Positions 31,951 through 45,062 of a DNA stretch of 64,000 nt are shown in pieces. The stretch is from Utricularia gibba. Lineage: Eukaryota; Streptophyta; Magnoliopsida; Lamiales; Lentibulariaceae. The notes below the pieces were generated by a model. That model was not told the origin of the DNA and did no database searches. It was given only the letters and a program-made list of their open reading frames with translations. Numbering within the stretch: the stretch's first letter is position 1; each line of letters opens with the position of its first letter. Location: NCBI GenBank assembly GCA_002189035.1, contig NEEC01000026.1, forward strand, positions 1 to 64,000. Direction: 5' to 3'. The position numbers were made by a program, and so were the translations under genes.

Positions 31951-32286
31951 TTCGAGCTCCAAGTAGTATAATTTGGAGTTTCGTTTGTCCGATAACTGTG
32001 GACATATTAAAAACAAACCACAACGAAAAGTGTCTTACGTGTCCTTCCTTGGTGGCTGCGTTTAATATTGTGCTTCTCGTTCTCGAAATTGATGCAAACA
32101 AGATACACGCCCGATCAATAAGTAGTATTCGAGCTCCAAGTAGTATAATTTGGAGTTTCGTTTGTCCGATAACTGTGGACATATTAAAAACAAACCACAA
32201 CGAAAAGTGTCTTACGTGTCCTTCCTTGGTGGCTGCGTTTAATATTGTGCTTCTCGTTCTCGAAATTGATGCAAACAAGATACACG
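31951..32286. repeat. Satellite monomer with internal 159-bp duplication and scrambled filler
   Basis: The 159-bp segment 31951-32109 (TTCGAGCTCC to GATACACG) is repeated at 32128-32286. An 18-bp filler (32110-32127) sits between them and itself contains fragments of nearby monomer sequence (CCGAT, AAGTAGTA). The monomer is therefore about 708 bp instead of 532. The duplicated open frames explain an unusually long open stretch here; it is not a gene. Confidence 0.9.
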
Positions 32287-34589
32287 GCAAAAGAATCAAA
32301 TAGCCACTAGAGACATGGTGTAAGGGAATGGTGCATCAAGAATCAGAAGTATCATAGCAACTAATTGCATCAATCAACAGCCAAAACATATGGTGTCAAA
32401 CTTCATCGGATATGCGATCAAGATGGAAAAAAGTCACATGTTACATCATGAATTTCGTGGCATCACTTATCCCAACACTATTATACTCCAGGTACGCAAA
32501 AATGTTTACTTTTAACGAATCCAGTGCACGTGTGATTTTTAGGCTGCACCCCGAATGGTGATGCGCAATGAAATGACTAGTCGCACATCCTGGTCCACGA
32601 AGCACCTCTTCCAAAACATGCAGATCCTAACTCTTCATAGCACACCATTGGGAAGCCCGATTCGAGCTCCAAGTAGTATAATTTGGAGTTTCGTTTGTCC
32701 GATAACTGTGGACATATTAAAAACAAACCACAACGAAAAGTGTCTTACGTGTCCTTCCTTGGTGGCTGCGTTTAATATTGTGCTTCTCGTTCTCGAAATT
32801 GATGCAAACAAGATACACGGCAAAAGAATCAAATAGCCACTAGAGACATGGTGTATGGGAATGGTGCATCAAGAATCAGAAGTATCATGGCAACTAATTG
32901 CATCAATCAACAGCCAAAACATATGGTGTCAAACTTCATCGGATATGCGATCAAGATGGAAAAAAGTCACATGTTACATCATGAATTTCGTGGCATCACT
33001 TATCCCAACACTATTATACTCAGGTACGCAAAATGTTTACTTTTAACGAATCCAGTGCACGTGTGATTTTTAGGCTGCACCCCGAATGGTGATGCGCAAT
33101 GAAATGACTAGGTCGCACATCCTGGTCCACGAAGCACCTCTTCCAAAACATGCAGATCTAACTCTTCATAGCACACCATTGGGAAGCCCTATTCGAGCTC
33201 CAAGTAGTATAATTTGGAGTTTCGTTTGTCCGATAACTGTGGACATATTAAAAACAAACCACAACGAAAAGTGTCTTACGTGTCCTTCCTTGGTGGCTGC
33301 GTTTAATATGTGCTTCTCGTTCTCGAAATTGATGCAAAGATACACGGCAAAAGAATCAAATAGCCACTAGAGACATGGTGTATGGGAATGGTGCATCAAG
33401 AATCAGAAGTATCATGCAACTAATTGAATCAATCAACAGCCAAAACATATGGTGTCAAACTTCATCGGATATGCGATCAAGATGGAAAAAAGTCACATGT
33501 TACATCATGAATTTCGTGGCATCACTTATCCCAACACTATACTCAGGTATGCAAAATGTTTTTTTAACGAATCCAGTGCACGTGTGATTTTTAGGCTGCA
33601 CCCCGAATGGTGATGCGCAATGAAATGACTAGGTCGCACATCCTGGTCCACGAAGCACCTCTTCCAAAACATGCAGATCCTAACTCTTCATAGCACACCA
33701 TTGGGAAGCCCGATTCGAGCTCCAAGTAGTATAATTTGGAGTTTCGTTTGTCCGATAACTGTGGACATATTAAAAACAAACCACAACGAAAAGTGTCTTA
33801 CGTGTCCTTCCTTGGTGGCTGCGTTTAATATTGTGCTTCTCGTTCTCGAAATTGATGCAAACAAGATACACGGCAAAAGAATCAAATAGCCACTAGAGAC
33901 ATGGTGTAGGGAATGGTGCATCAAGAATCAGAAGTATCATGCAACTAATTGCATCAATCAACAGCCAAAACATATGTGTCAAACTTCATCGGATATGCGA
34001 TCAAGATGGAAAAAAGTCACATGTTACATCATGAATTTCGTGGCATCACTTATCCCAACACTATTATACTCCAGGTACGCAAAAATGTTTACTTTTAACG
34101 AATCCAGTGCACGTGTGATTTTTAGGCTGCACCCCGAATGGTGATGCGCAATGAAATGACTAGGTCGCACATCCTGGTCCACGAAGCACCTCTTCCAAAA
34201 CATGCAGATCCTAACTCTTCATAGCACACCATTGGGAAGCCCGATTCGAGCTCCAAGTAGTATAATTTGGAGTTTCGTTTGTCCGATAACTGTGGACATA
34301 TTAAAAACAAACCACAACGAAAAGTGTCTTACGTGTCCTTCCTTGGTGGCTGCGTTTAATATTGTGCTTCTCGTTCTCGAAATTGATGCAAACAAGATAC
34401 ACGGCAAAAGAATCAAATAGCCACTAGAGACATGGTGTATGGGAATGGTGCATCAAGAATCAGAAGTATCATAGCAACTAATTGATCAATCAACAGCCAA
34501 AACATATGGTGTCAAACTTCATCGGATATGCGATCAAGATGGAAAAAAGTCACATGTTACATCATGAATTTCGTGGCATCACTTATCCC

Positions 34590-34960
34590 AAGTCACGTGT
34601 GATTTTTGCACCCCGAATGGTGATGCGCAATGAAATGACTAGTCGCACATCCTGGTCCACGAAGCACCTAAAACATGCAGATGAATTTCGTGGCATCACA
34701 TTATCTTACCAACACTGTATCGCAAAAATGTAAACTTCATTACAAGAATCACAGTGCATATGCTGTGGTGATGCGCAATGAAATGACTATGTCGCACATC
34801 TTCTGGTCCACGAAGCACCTCTTCCAAAACATGCAGATCTAACGGTATTCGCTCCACGTGTGGACATATTAAAAACAAACCACAACGAAAAGTGTCTTAC
34901 GTGTCCTTCCTTGGTGGCACTTCTCCTTCGAAATTGGTGTGGATACACGGCAAAAGAATC
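34590..34960. repeat. Scrambled, diverged satellite segment
   Basis: Monomer pieces are joined out of order: CACTTATCCCA runs into CACGTGTGATTTT, then a CATGCAGAT motif runs directly into GAATTTCGTGGC. The segment that follows (34700-34930) has many substitutions compared with all other copies, including a lost G-box context. It is the most diverged copy in the core of the array. Confidence 0.85.
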
Positions 34961-35984
34961 AAATAGCCACTAGAGACATGGTGTAAGGGAATGGTGCATC
35001 AAGAATCAGAAGTATCATAGCAACTAATTGCATCAATCAACAGCCAAAACATATGGTGTCAAACTTCATCGGATATGCGATCAAGATGGAAAAAAGTCAC
35101 ATGTTACATCATGAATTTCGTGGCATCACTTATCCCAACACTATTATACTCAAAAATGATTTTAACAATCCAGTGCACGTGTGATTTTTAGGCTGCACCC
35201 CGAATGGTGATGCGCAATGAAATGACTAGGTCGCACATCCTGGTCCACGAAGCACCTCTTCCAAAACATGCAGATCCTAACTCTTCATAGCACACCATTG
35301 GGAAGCCCGATTCGAGCTCCAAGTAGTATAATTTGGAGTTTCGTTTGTCCGATAACTGTGGACATATTAAAAACAAACCACAACGAAAAGTGTCTTACGT
35401 GTCCTTCCTTGGTGGCTGCGTTTAATATTGTGCTTCTCGTTCTCGAAATTGATGCAAACAAGATACACGGCAAAAGAATCAAATAGCCACTAGAGACATG
35501 GTGTATGGGAATGGTGCATCAAGAATCAGAAGTATCATGGCAACTAATTGAATCAATCAACAGCCAAAACATATGGTGTCAAACTTCATCGGATATGCGA
35601 TCAAGATGGAAAAAAGTCACATGTTACATCATGAATTTCGTGGCATCACTTATCCCAACACTATTATACTCCAGGTACGCAAAAATGTTTACTTTTAACG
35701 AATCCAGTGCACGTGTGATTTTTAGGCTGCACCCCGAATGGTGATGCGCAATGAAATGACTAGGTCGCACATCCTGGTCCGAAGCACCTCTTCCAAAACA
35801 TGCAGATCCTAACTCTTCATAGCACACCATTGGGAAGCCCGATTCGAGCTCCAAGTAGTATAATTTGGAGTTTCGTTTGTCCGATAACTGTGGACATATT
35901 AAAAACAAACCACAACGAAAAGTGTCTTACGTGTCCTTCCTTGGTGGCTGCGTTTAATATTGTGCTTCTCGTTCTCGAAATTGA

Positions 35985-36110
35985 TGCAAATTCAAATTAG
36001 AGACATAGACCTAACGTGGCTTGCACGTGTCTGCACCCCGAATGGTGATGCGCAATGAAATGACTAGTCGCACATCCTGGTCCATCTTCCAAACATGCAG
36101 GCACACCATT
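35985..36110. repeat. Deleted satellite monomer
   Basis: After GATGCAAA the sequence jumps through about 40 bp of degraded bases to GCACGTGTCTGCACC. It therefore misses about 230 bp of the normal monomer. Smaller deletions follow at 36085-36115. Confidence 0.8.
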
Positions 36111-38619
36111 GGAAGCCCGATTCGAGCTCCAAGTAGTATAATTTGGAGTTTCGTTTGTCCGATAACTGTGGACATATTAAAAACAAACCACAACGAAAAG
36201 TGTCTTACGTGTCCTTCCTTGGTGGCTGCGTTTAATATTGTGCTTCTCGTTCTCGAAATTGATGCAAACAAGATACACGGCAAAAGAATCAAATAGCCAC
36301 TAGAGACATGGTGTATGGGAATGGTGCATCAAGAATCAGAAGTATCATAGCAACTAATTGCATCAATCAACAGCCAAAACATATGGTGTCAAACTTCATC
36401 GGATATGCGATCAAGATGGAAAAAAGTCACATGTTACATCATGAATTTCGTGGCATCACTTATCCCAACACTATTATACTCCAGGTACGCAAAAATGTTT
36501 ACTTTTAACGAATCCAGTGCACGTGTGATTTTTAGGCTGCACCCCGAATGGTGATGCGCAATGAAATGACTAGGTCGCACATCCTGGTCCACGAAGCACC
36601 TCTTCCAAAACATGCAGATCCTAACTCTTCATAGCACACCATTGGGAAGCCCGATTCGAGCTCCAAGTAGTATAATTTGGAGTTTCGTTTGTCCGATAAC
36701 TGTGGACATATTAAAAACAAACCACAACGAAAAGTGTCTTACGTGTCCTTCCTTGGTGGCTGCGTTTAATATTGTGCTTCTCGTTCTCGAAATTGATGCA
36801 AAATACACGGCAAAAGAATCAAATAGCCACTAGAGACATGGTGTAAGGGAATGGTGCATCAAGAATCAGAAGTATCATGCAACTAATTGAATCAATCAAC
36901 AGCCAAAACATATGGTGTCAAACTTCATCGGATATGCGATCAAGATGGAAAAAAGTCACATGTTACATCATGAATTTCGTGGCATCACTTATCCCAACAC
37001 TATTATACTCCAGGTACGCAAAAATGTTTACTTTTAACGAATCCAGTGCACGTGTGATTTTTAGGCTGCACCCCGAATGGTGATGCGCAATGAAATGACT
37101 AGGTCGCACATCCTGGTCCACGAAGCACCTCTTCCAAAATGCAGATCCTAACTCTTCATAGCACACCATTGGGAAGCCCGATTCGAGCTCCAAGTAGTAT
37201 AATTTGGAGTTTCGTTTGTCCGATAACTGTGGACATATTAAAAACAAACCACAACGAAAAGTGTCTTACGTGTCCTTCCTTGGTGGCTGCGTTTAATATT
37301 GTGCTTCTCGTTCTCGAAATTGATGCAAACAAGATACACGGCAAAAGAATCAAATAGCCACTAGAGACATGGTGTATGGGAATGGTGCATCAAGAATCAG
37401 AAGTATCATGGCAACTAATTGAATCAATCAACAGCCAAAACATATGGTGTCAAACTTCATCGGATATGCGATCAAGATGGAAAAAAGTCACATGTTACAT
37501 CATGAATTTCGTGGCATCACTTATCCCAACACTATTATACTCAGGTACGCAAAATGTTTACTTTTAACGAATCCAGTGCACGTGTGATTTTTAGGCTGCA
37601 CCCCGAATGGTGATGCGCAATGAAATGACTAGGTCGCACATCCTGGTCCACGAAGCACCTCTTCCAAAACATGCAGATCCTAACTCTTCATAGCACACCA
37701 TTGGGAAGCCCGATTCGAGCTCCAAGTAGTATAATTTGGAGTTTCGTTTGTCCGATAACTGTGGACATATTAAAAACAAACCACAACGAAAAGTGTCTTA
37801 CGTGTCCTTCCTTGGTGGCTGCGTTTAATATTGTGCTTCTCGTTCTCGAAATTGATGCAACAAGATACACGGAAAAGAATCAAATAGCCACTAGAGACAT
37901 GGTGTATGGGAATGGTGCATCAAGAATCAGAAGTATCATGCAACTAATTGCATCAATCAACAGCCAAAACATATGGTGTCAAACTTCATCGGATATGCGA
38001 TCAAGATGGAAAAAAGTCACATGTTACATCATGAATTTCGTGGCATCACTTATCCCAACACTATTATACTCCAGGTACGCAAAAATGTTTACTTTTAACG
38101 AATCCAGTGCACGTGTGATTTTTAGGCTGCACCCCGAATGGTGATGCGCAATGAAATGACTAGGTCGCACATCCTGGTCCACGAAGCACCTCTTCCAAAA
38201 CATGCAGATCCTAACTCTTCATAGCACACCATTGGGAAGCCCGATTCGAGCTCCAAGTAGTATAATTTGGAGTTTCGTTTGTCCGATAACTGTGGACATA
38301 TTAAAAACAAACCACAACGAAAAGTGTCTTACGTGTCCTTCCTTGGTGGCTGCGTTTAATATGTGCTTCTCGTTCTCGAAATTGATGCAAACAAGATACA
38401 CGGCAAAAGAATCAAATAGCCACTAGAGACATGGTGTATGGGAATGGTGCATCAAGAATCAGAAGTATCATGGCAACTAATTGAATCAATCAACAGCCAA
38501 AACATATGGTGTCAAACTTCATCGGATATGCGATCAAGATGGAAAAAAGTCACATGTTACATCATGAATTTCGTGGCATCACTTATCCAACACTATTATA
38601 CTCAGGTACGCAAATTTTA

Positions 38620-41600
38620 CTTTTAACGGTGCACGTGTGATTTTTAGGCTGCACCCCGAATGGTGATGCGCAATGAAATGACTATGTCGCACATCCTGGT
38701 CCACGAAGCATCTCTTCCAAATCATGCAGATCCTAACTCTTCATAGCACACCATTGGGAAGCCATTCGTGCTCCAAGTAGTATAATATGGAGTTTCGTTT
38801 GTCCGATAACTGTGACATATTAAAAACAAACCACAACGAAAAGTGTCTTACGTGTCCTTCCTTGGTGGCTGCGTTTAATATTGTGCTTCTCGTTCTCGAA
38901 ATTGATGCAAACAAGATACACGGCAAAAGAATCAAATAGCCACTAGAGACATGGTGTATGGGAATGGTGCATCAAGAATCAGAAGTATCATGGCAACTAA
39001 TTGCATCAATCAAGCCAAAACATATGGTGTCAAACTTCATCGGATATGCGATCAAGATGGAAAAAAGTCACATGTTACATCATGAATTTCGTGGCATCAC
39101 TTATCCCAACACTTTTATACTCAGGTACGCAAAAATGTTTATTTTAACAATCCGTGCACGTGTGATTTTTAGGCTGCACCCCGAATGGTGATGCGCAATG
39201 AAATGACTAGGTCGCACATCCTGGTCCACGAAGCACCTCTTCCAAAACATGCAGATCCTAACTCTTCATAGCACACCATTGGGAAGCCCTATTCGAGCTC
39301 CAAGTAGTATAATTTGGAGTTTCGTTTGTCCATAACTGTGGACATATTAAAAACAAACCACAACGAAAAGTGTCTTACGTGTCCTTCCTTGGTGGCTGCG
39401 TTTAATATTGTGCTTCTCGTTCTCGAAATTGATGCAAATGGGATACACGGCAAAAGAATCAAATAGCCACTAGAGACATGTTGTAAGGGAATGGTGCATC
39501 AAGAATCAGAAGTATCATAGCAACTAATTGCATCAATCAACAGCCAAAACATATGGTGTCAAACTTCATCGGATATGCGACAAGATGGAAAAAAGTCACA
39601 TGTTACATCATGAATTTCGTGGCATCACTTATCCCAACACTATTATACTCCAGGTACGCAAAAATGTTTACTTTTAACGAATCCAGTGCACGTGTGATTT
39701 TTAGGCTGCACCCCGAATGGTGATGCGCAATGAAATGACTAGTCGCACATCCTGGTCACGAAGCACCTCTTCCAAAACATGCAGATCCTAACTCTTCATA
39801 GCACACCATTGGGAAGCCCGATTCGAGCTCCAAGTAGTATAATTTGGAGTTTCGTTTGTCATAACTTGGACATATTAAAAACAAACCACAACGAAAAGTG
39901 TCTTACGTGTCCTTCCTTGGTGGCTGCGTTTAATATTGTGCTTCTCGTTCTCGAAATTGATGCAAACAAGATACACGGCAAAAGAATCAAATAGCCACTA
40001 GAGACATGGTGTAAGGGAATGGTGCATCAAGAATCAGAAGTATCATAGCAACTAATTGAATCAATCAACAGCCGAAACATATTGTGTCAAACTTCATCGG
40101 ATATGCGATCAAGATGGAAAAAAGTCACATGTTACATCATGAATTTCGTGGCATCACTTATCCCAACACTATTATACACCAGGTACGCAAAAATGTTTAC
40201 TTTTAACGAATCCAGTGCACGTGTGATTTTTAGGCTGCACCCGAATGGTGATGCGCAATGAAATGACTATGTCGCACATCCTGGTCTACGAAGCACCTCT
40301 TCCAAAACATGCAGATCCTAACTCTTCATAGCACACCATTGGGAAACCCGATTCGAGCTCCAAGTAGTATAATTTGGAGTTTCGTTTGTCCGATAACTGT
40401 GGACATATTAAAAACAAACCACAACGAAAAGTGTCTTACGTGTCCTTCCTTGGTGGCTGCGTTTAATAATGTGCTTCTCGTTCTCGAAATTGATGCAAAC
40501 AAGATACACGGCAAAAGAATCAAATAGCCACTAGAGACATGGTGTATGGGAATGGTGCATCAAGAATCAGAAGTATCATAGCAACTAATTGCATCAATCA
40601 ACAGCCAAAACATATGGTGTCAAACTTCATCGGATATGCGATCAAGATGGAAAAAAGTCACATGTTACATCATGAATTTCGTGGCATCACTTATCCCAAC
40701 ACTATTATACTCCAGGTACGCAAAAATGTTTACTTTTAACGAATCCAGTGCACGTGTGATTTTTAGGCTGCACCCCGAATGGTGATGCGCAATGAAATGA
40801 CTAGGTCGCACATCCTGGTCCACGAAGCACCTCTTCCAAAACATGCAGATCCTAACTCTTCATAGCACACCATTGGGAAGCCCGATTCGTGCTCCAAGTA
40901 GTATAATTTGGAGTTTCGTTTGTCCGATAACTGTGGAACATATTAAAAACAAACCACAACGAAAAGTGTCTTACGTGTCCTTCCTTGGTGGCTGCGTTTA
41001 ATATTGTGCTTCTCGTTCTCGAAATTGATGCAAACAAGATACACGGCAAAAGAATCAAATAGCCACTAGAGACATGGTGTAAGGGAATGGTGCATCAAGA
41101 ATCAGAAGTATCATAGCAACTAATTGCATCAATCAACTGCCAAAACATATGGTGTCAAACTTCATCGGATATGCGATCAAGATGGAAAAAGTCACATGTT
41201 ACATCATGAATTTCGTGGCATCACTTATCCCAACACTGTTGTATACTCAGGATATGCGTAAATATTTATTTTTAACAAATCCGGTGCACGTGTGATTTTT
41301 AGGCTGCACCCCGAATGGTGATGCGCAATGAAATGACTAGGTCGCACATCCTGGTCCACGAAGCACCGCTTCCAAAACATGCAGATGCTAACTCTTCATA
41401 GCACACCATTGGGAAGCCCTATTCGTGCTCCAAGTAGTATAATTTGGAGTTACGTTTGTCCCATAACTTTGGACATATTAAAAACAAACCACAACGAAAA
41501 GTGTCTTACGCGTCCTTCCTTGGTGGCTGCGTTTAATAATGTGCTTCTCGTTCTCGAAATTGATGCAAATGGGATACACGGCAAAAGAATCAAGTAACCA

Positions 41601-44600
41601 CTAGAGACATGTTGTAAGGGAATGGTGCATCAAGAATCAGAAGTATCATAGCAACTAATTGCATCAATCAACTGCCAAAACGTATGGCGTCAAACATCAT
41701 CGGATATGCGACCAAGATGGAAAAAAGTCACATGTTACATCATGAATTTCGTGGCATCACTTATCCCAACACTATTATACACCAGGTACGCAAAAATGTT
41801 TACTTTTAACGAATCCAGTGCACGTGTGATTTTTAGGCTGCACCCCGAATGGTGATGCGCAATGAAATGACTATGTCGCACATCCTGGTCTACGAAGCAC
41901 CTCTTCCAAAACATGCAGATCCTAACTCTTCATAGCACACCATTGGGAAGCCCGATTCGAGCTCCAAGTAGTATAATTTGGAGTTTCGTTTGTCCGATAA
42001 CTTGGACATATTAAAAACAAACCACAACGAAAAGTGTCTTACGTGTCCTTCCTTGGTGGCTGCGTTTAATATTGTGCTTCTCGTTCTCGAAATTGATGCA
42101 AACAAGATACACGGCAAAAGAATCAAATAGCCACTAGAGACATGGTGTAAGGGAATGGTGCATCAAGAATCAGAAGTATCATAGCAACTAATTGCATCAA
42201 TCAACAGCCGAAACATATTGTGTCAAACTTCATCGGATATGCGATCAAGATGGAAAAAAGTCACATGTTACATCATGAATTTCGTGGCATCACTTATCCC
42301 AACACTATTATACACCAGGTACGCAAAAATGTTTACTTTTAACGAATCCAGTGCACGTGTGATTTTTAGGCTGCACCCGGAATGGTGATGCGCAATGAAA
42401 TGACTATGTCGCACATCCTGATCTACGAAGCACCTCTTCCAAAACATGCAGATCCTAACTCTTCATAGCACACCATTGGGAAACCCGATTCGAGCTCCAA
42501 GTAGTATAATTTGGAGTTTCGTTTGTCCGATAACTGTGGACATATTAAAAACAAACCACAACGAAAAGTGTCTTACGTGTCCTTCCTTGGTGGCTGCGTT
42601 TAATAATGTGCTTTTCGTTCTCGAAATTGATGCAAACAAGATACACGGCAAAAGAATCAAATAGCCACTAGAGACATGGTGTATGGGAATGGTGCATCAA
42701 GAATCAGAAGTATCATAGCAACTAATTGCATCAATCAACAGCCAAAACATATTGTGTCAAACTTCATCGGATATGCGATCAAGATGGAAAACAGTCACAT
42801 GTTACATCATGAATTTCGTGGCATCACTTATCCCAACACTATTATACTCCAGGTACGCAAAAATGTTTACTTTTAACGAATCCAGTGCATGTGTGATTTT
42901 TCGGCTGCACCCCGAATGGTGATGCGCAATGAAATGACTATGTCGCACATCCTGGTCCACGAAGCATCTCTTCCAAATCATGCAGATCCTAACTCTTCAT
43001 AGCACACCATTGGGAAGCTTTATTCGTGCTCCAAGTAGTATAATATGGAGTTACGTTTGTCCGATAACTGTGAACATATTAAAAACAAACCACAACGAAA
43101 AGTGTCTTACGTGTCCTTCCTTGGTGGCTGCGTTTAATATTGTGCTTCTCGTTCTCGAAATTGATGCAAACAAGATACACGGCAAAAGAATCAAATAGCC
43201 ACTAGAGACATGGTGTAAGGGAATGGTGCATCAAGAATCAGAAGTATCATAGCAACTAATTGCATCAATCAACTGCCAAAACATATGGTGTCAAACTTCA
43301 TCGGATATGCGATCAAGATGGAAAAAAGTCACATGTTACATCATGAATTTCGTGGCATCACTTATCCCAACACTGTTGTATACTCAGGATATGCGTAAAT
43401 ATTTATTTTTAACAAATCCGGTGCACGTGTTATTTTTAGGCTGCACCCCGAATGGTGATGCGCAATGAAATGACTAGGTCGCACATCCTGGTCCACGAAG
43501 CACCGCTTCCAAAACATGCAGATGCTAACTCTTCATAGCACACCATTGGGAAGCCCTATTCGTGCTCCAAGTAGTATAATTTGGAGTTACGTTTGTCCCA
43601 TAACTTTGGACATATTAAAAACAAACCACAACGAAAAGTGTCTTACGCGTCCTTCCTTGGTGGCTGCGTTTAATAATGTGCTTCTCGTTCTCGAAATTGA
43701 TGCAAATGGGATACACGGCAAAAGAATCAAGTAACCACTAGAGACATGTTGTAAGGGAATGGTGCATCAAGAATCAGAAGTATCATAGCAACTAATTGCA
43801 TCAATCAACTGCCAAAACGTATGGCGTCAAACATCATCGGATATGCGACCAAGATGGTAAAAAGTCACATGTTACATCATGAATTTCGTGGCATCACTTA
43901 TCCCAACACTATTATACACCAGGTACGCAAAAATGTTTACTTTTAACGAATCCAGTGCACGTGTGATTTTTAGGCTGCACCCCGAATGGTGATGCGCAAT
44001 GAAATGACTATGTCGCACATCCTGGTCTACGAAGCACCTCTTCCAAAACATGCAGATCCTAACTCTTCATAGCACACCATTGGGAAGCCCGATTCGAGCT
44101 CCAAGTAGTATAATTTGGAGTTTCGTTTGTCCGATAACTGTGGACATATTAAAAACAAACCACAACGAAAAGTGTCTTACGTGTCCTTCCTTGGTGGCTG
44201 CGTTTAATATTGTGCTTCTCGTTCTCGAAATTGATGCAAACAAGATACACGGCAAAAGAATCAAATAGCCACTAGAGACATGGTGTATGGGAATGGTGCA
44301 TCAAGAATCAGAAGTATCATGGCAACTAATTGCATCAATCAACAGCCAAAACATATTGTGTCAAACTTCATCGGATATGCGATCAAGATGGAAAAAAGTC
44401 ACATGTTACATCATGAATTTCGTGTCATCACTTATCCCAACACTATTATACTCCAGGTACGCAAAAATGTTTACTTTTAACGAATCCAGTGCACGTGTGA
44501 TTTTTCGGCTGCACCCGAATGGTGATGCGCAATGAAATGACTATGTCGCACATCCTGATCTACGAAGCACCTCTTCCAAAACATGCAGATCCTAACTCTT

Positions 44601-44970
44601 CATAGCACACCATTGGGAAGCCCGATTCGAGCTCCAAGTAGTATAATTTGGAGTTTCGTTTGTCCGATAACTGTGGACATATTAAAAACAAACCACAACG
44701 AAAAGTGTCTTACGTGTCCTTCCTTGGTGGCTGCGTTTAATAATGTGCTTTTCGTTCTCGAAATTGATGCAAACAAGATACACGGCAAAAGAATCAAATA
44801 GCCACTAGAGACATGGTGTATGGGAATGGTGCATCAAGAATCAGAAGTATCATGGCAACTAATTGCATCAATCAACAGCCGAAACATATTGTGTCAAACT
44901 TCATCGGATATGCGATCAAGATGGAAAAAAGTCACATGTTACATCATGAATTTCGTGGCATAACTTATCC
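38620..44970. repeat. Tetrameric higher-order block at the satellite edge (about 2,137 bp, A-B-C-D)
   Basis: Landmark ATGCAGAT/ATGCAGATG positions are A 40309, B 40843, C 41379, D 41913, then A 42446, B 42980, C 43516, D 44050, A 44583. The C copies 41379 and 43516 share diagnostic variants (GCCCTATTCGTGC, CATAACTTTGG, CTTACGCGTCC, CAAGTAACC). The A copies share CCTGATCTACG and GTGCTTTTCG (42446, 44583) or GGGAAACCC (40309, 42446). D copies share TACACCAGG. Earlier, less complete members are B 38724, C 39249 and D 39779. Monomers are 533-536 bp, slightly longer than the core. Confidence 0.9.
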
Positions 44971-45062
44971 CAATACTTCTAATACTTCTAAATCCAATAC
45001 CTCAGCATAATGTTACATCATGATAAAAGAGACAACCTCAGCATCATCTAAATACTTCTAAT
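44955..45062. repeat. Right boundary of the satellite array
   Basis: The last monomer breaks after CTTATCCCAA (about 44973) and passes into TACTTCTAA repeats. The string AATACTTCTAA recurs near 45050. A stray satellite-like string, ATGTTACATCATGA, lies at about 45010-45023, some 70 bp past the matching position in the last monomer. Short homology at the boundary is therefore seen; how the array ended there is inference. Confidence 0.8.

Larger units (their letters stand above)
1..44970. repeat. Satellite DNA array, monomer about 532 bp, about 84 tandem copies
   Basis: A single head-to-tail array fills the left 70% of the window and continues beyond base 1. The landmark ATGCAGAT recurs with spacing mostly 530-534 bp (for example 14512, 15046, 16108, 16640, 17173). 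All full copies share one orientation. Most core copies differ by only a few substitutions and short indels. Indels concentrate at three places: the AT-rich stretch after CACTTATCCCAACAC, the run after GATGCAAA, and homopolymers such as ACCCC/ACCC. Each monomer holds a G-box (CACGTG), an ACGTGTC motif and a short dyad (CTCCAA-10 nt-TTGGAG). No conserved protein frame links monomers: 532 is not a multiple of three and stops interrupt every frame. No 5S or other rRNA gene is visible. Function is unknown; structural or heterochromatic satellite is inferred. Confidence 0.97.

Noticed and set aside
1-44970. Recurrent 60-180-residue open frames in the satellite
   Set aside because: They repeat because the monomer repeats. 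Frames shift between monomers, lengths change with single-base indels, both strands give equal numbers, and the longest ones come from deletions or internal duplication (21340-21876, 31845-32303).
1-44970. CRISPR array or 5S rDNA tandem cluster
   Set aside because: The repeated unit is 532 bp with no short repeat/unique spacer pattern, in a plant-type genome. No 5S gene box sequence was seen in the monomer.
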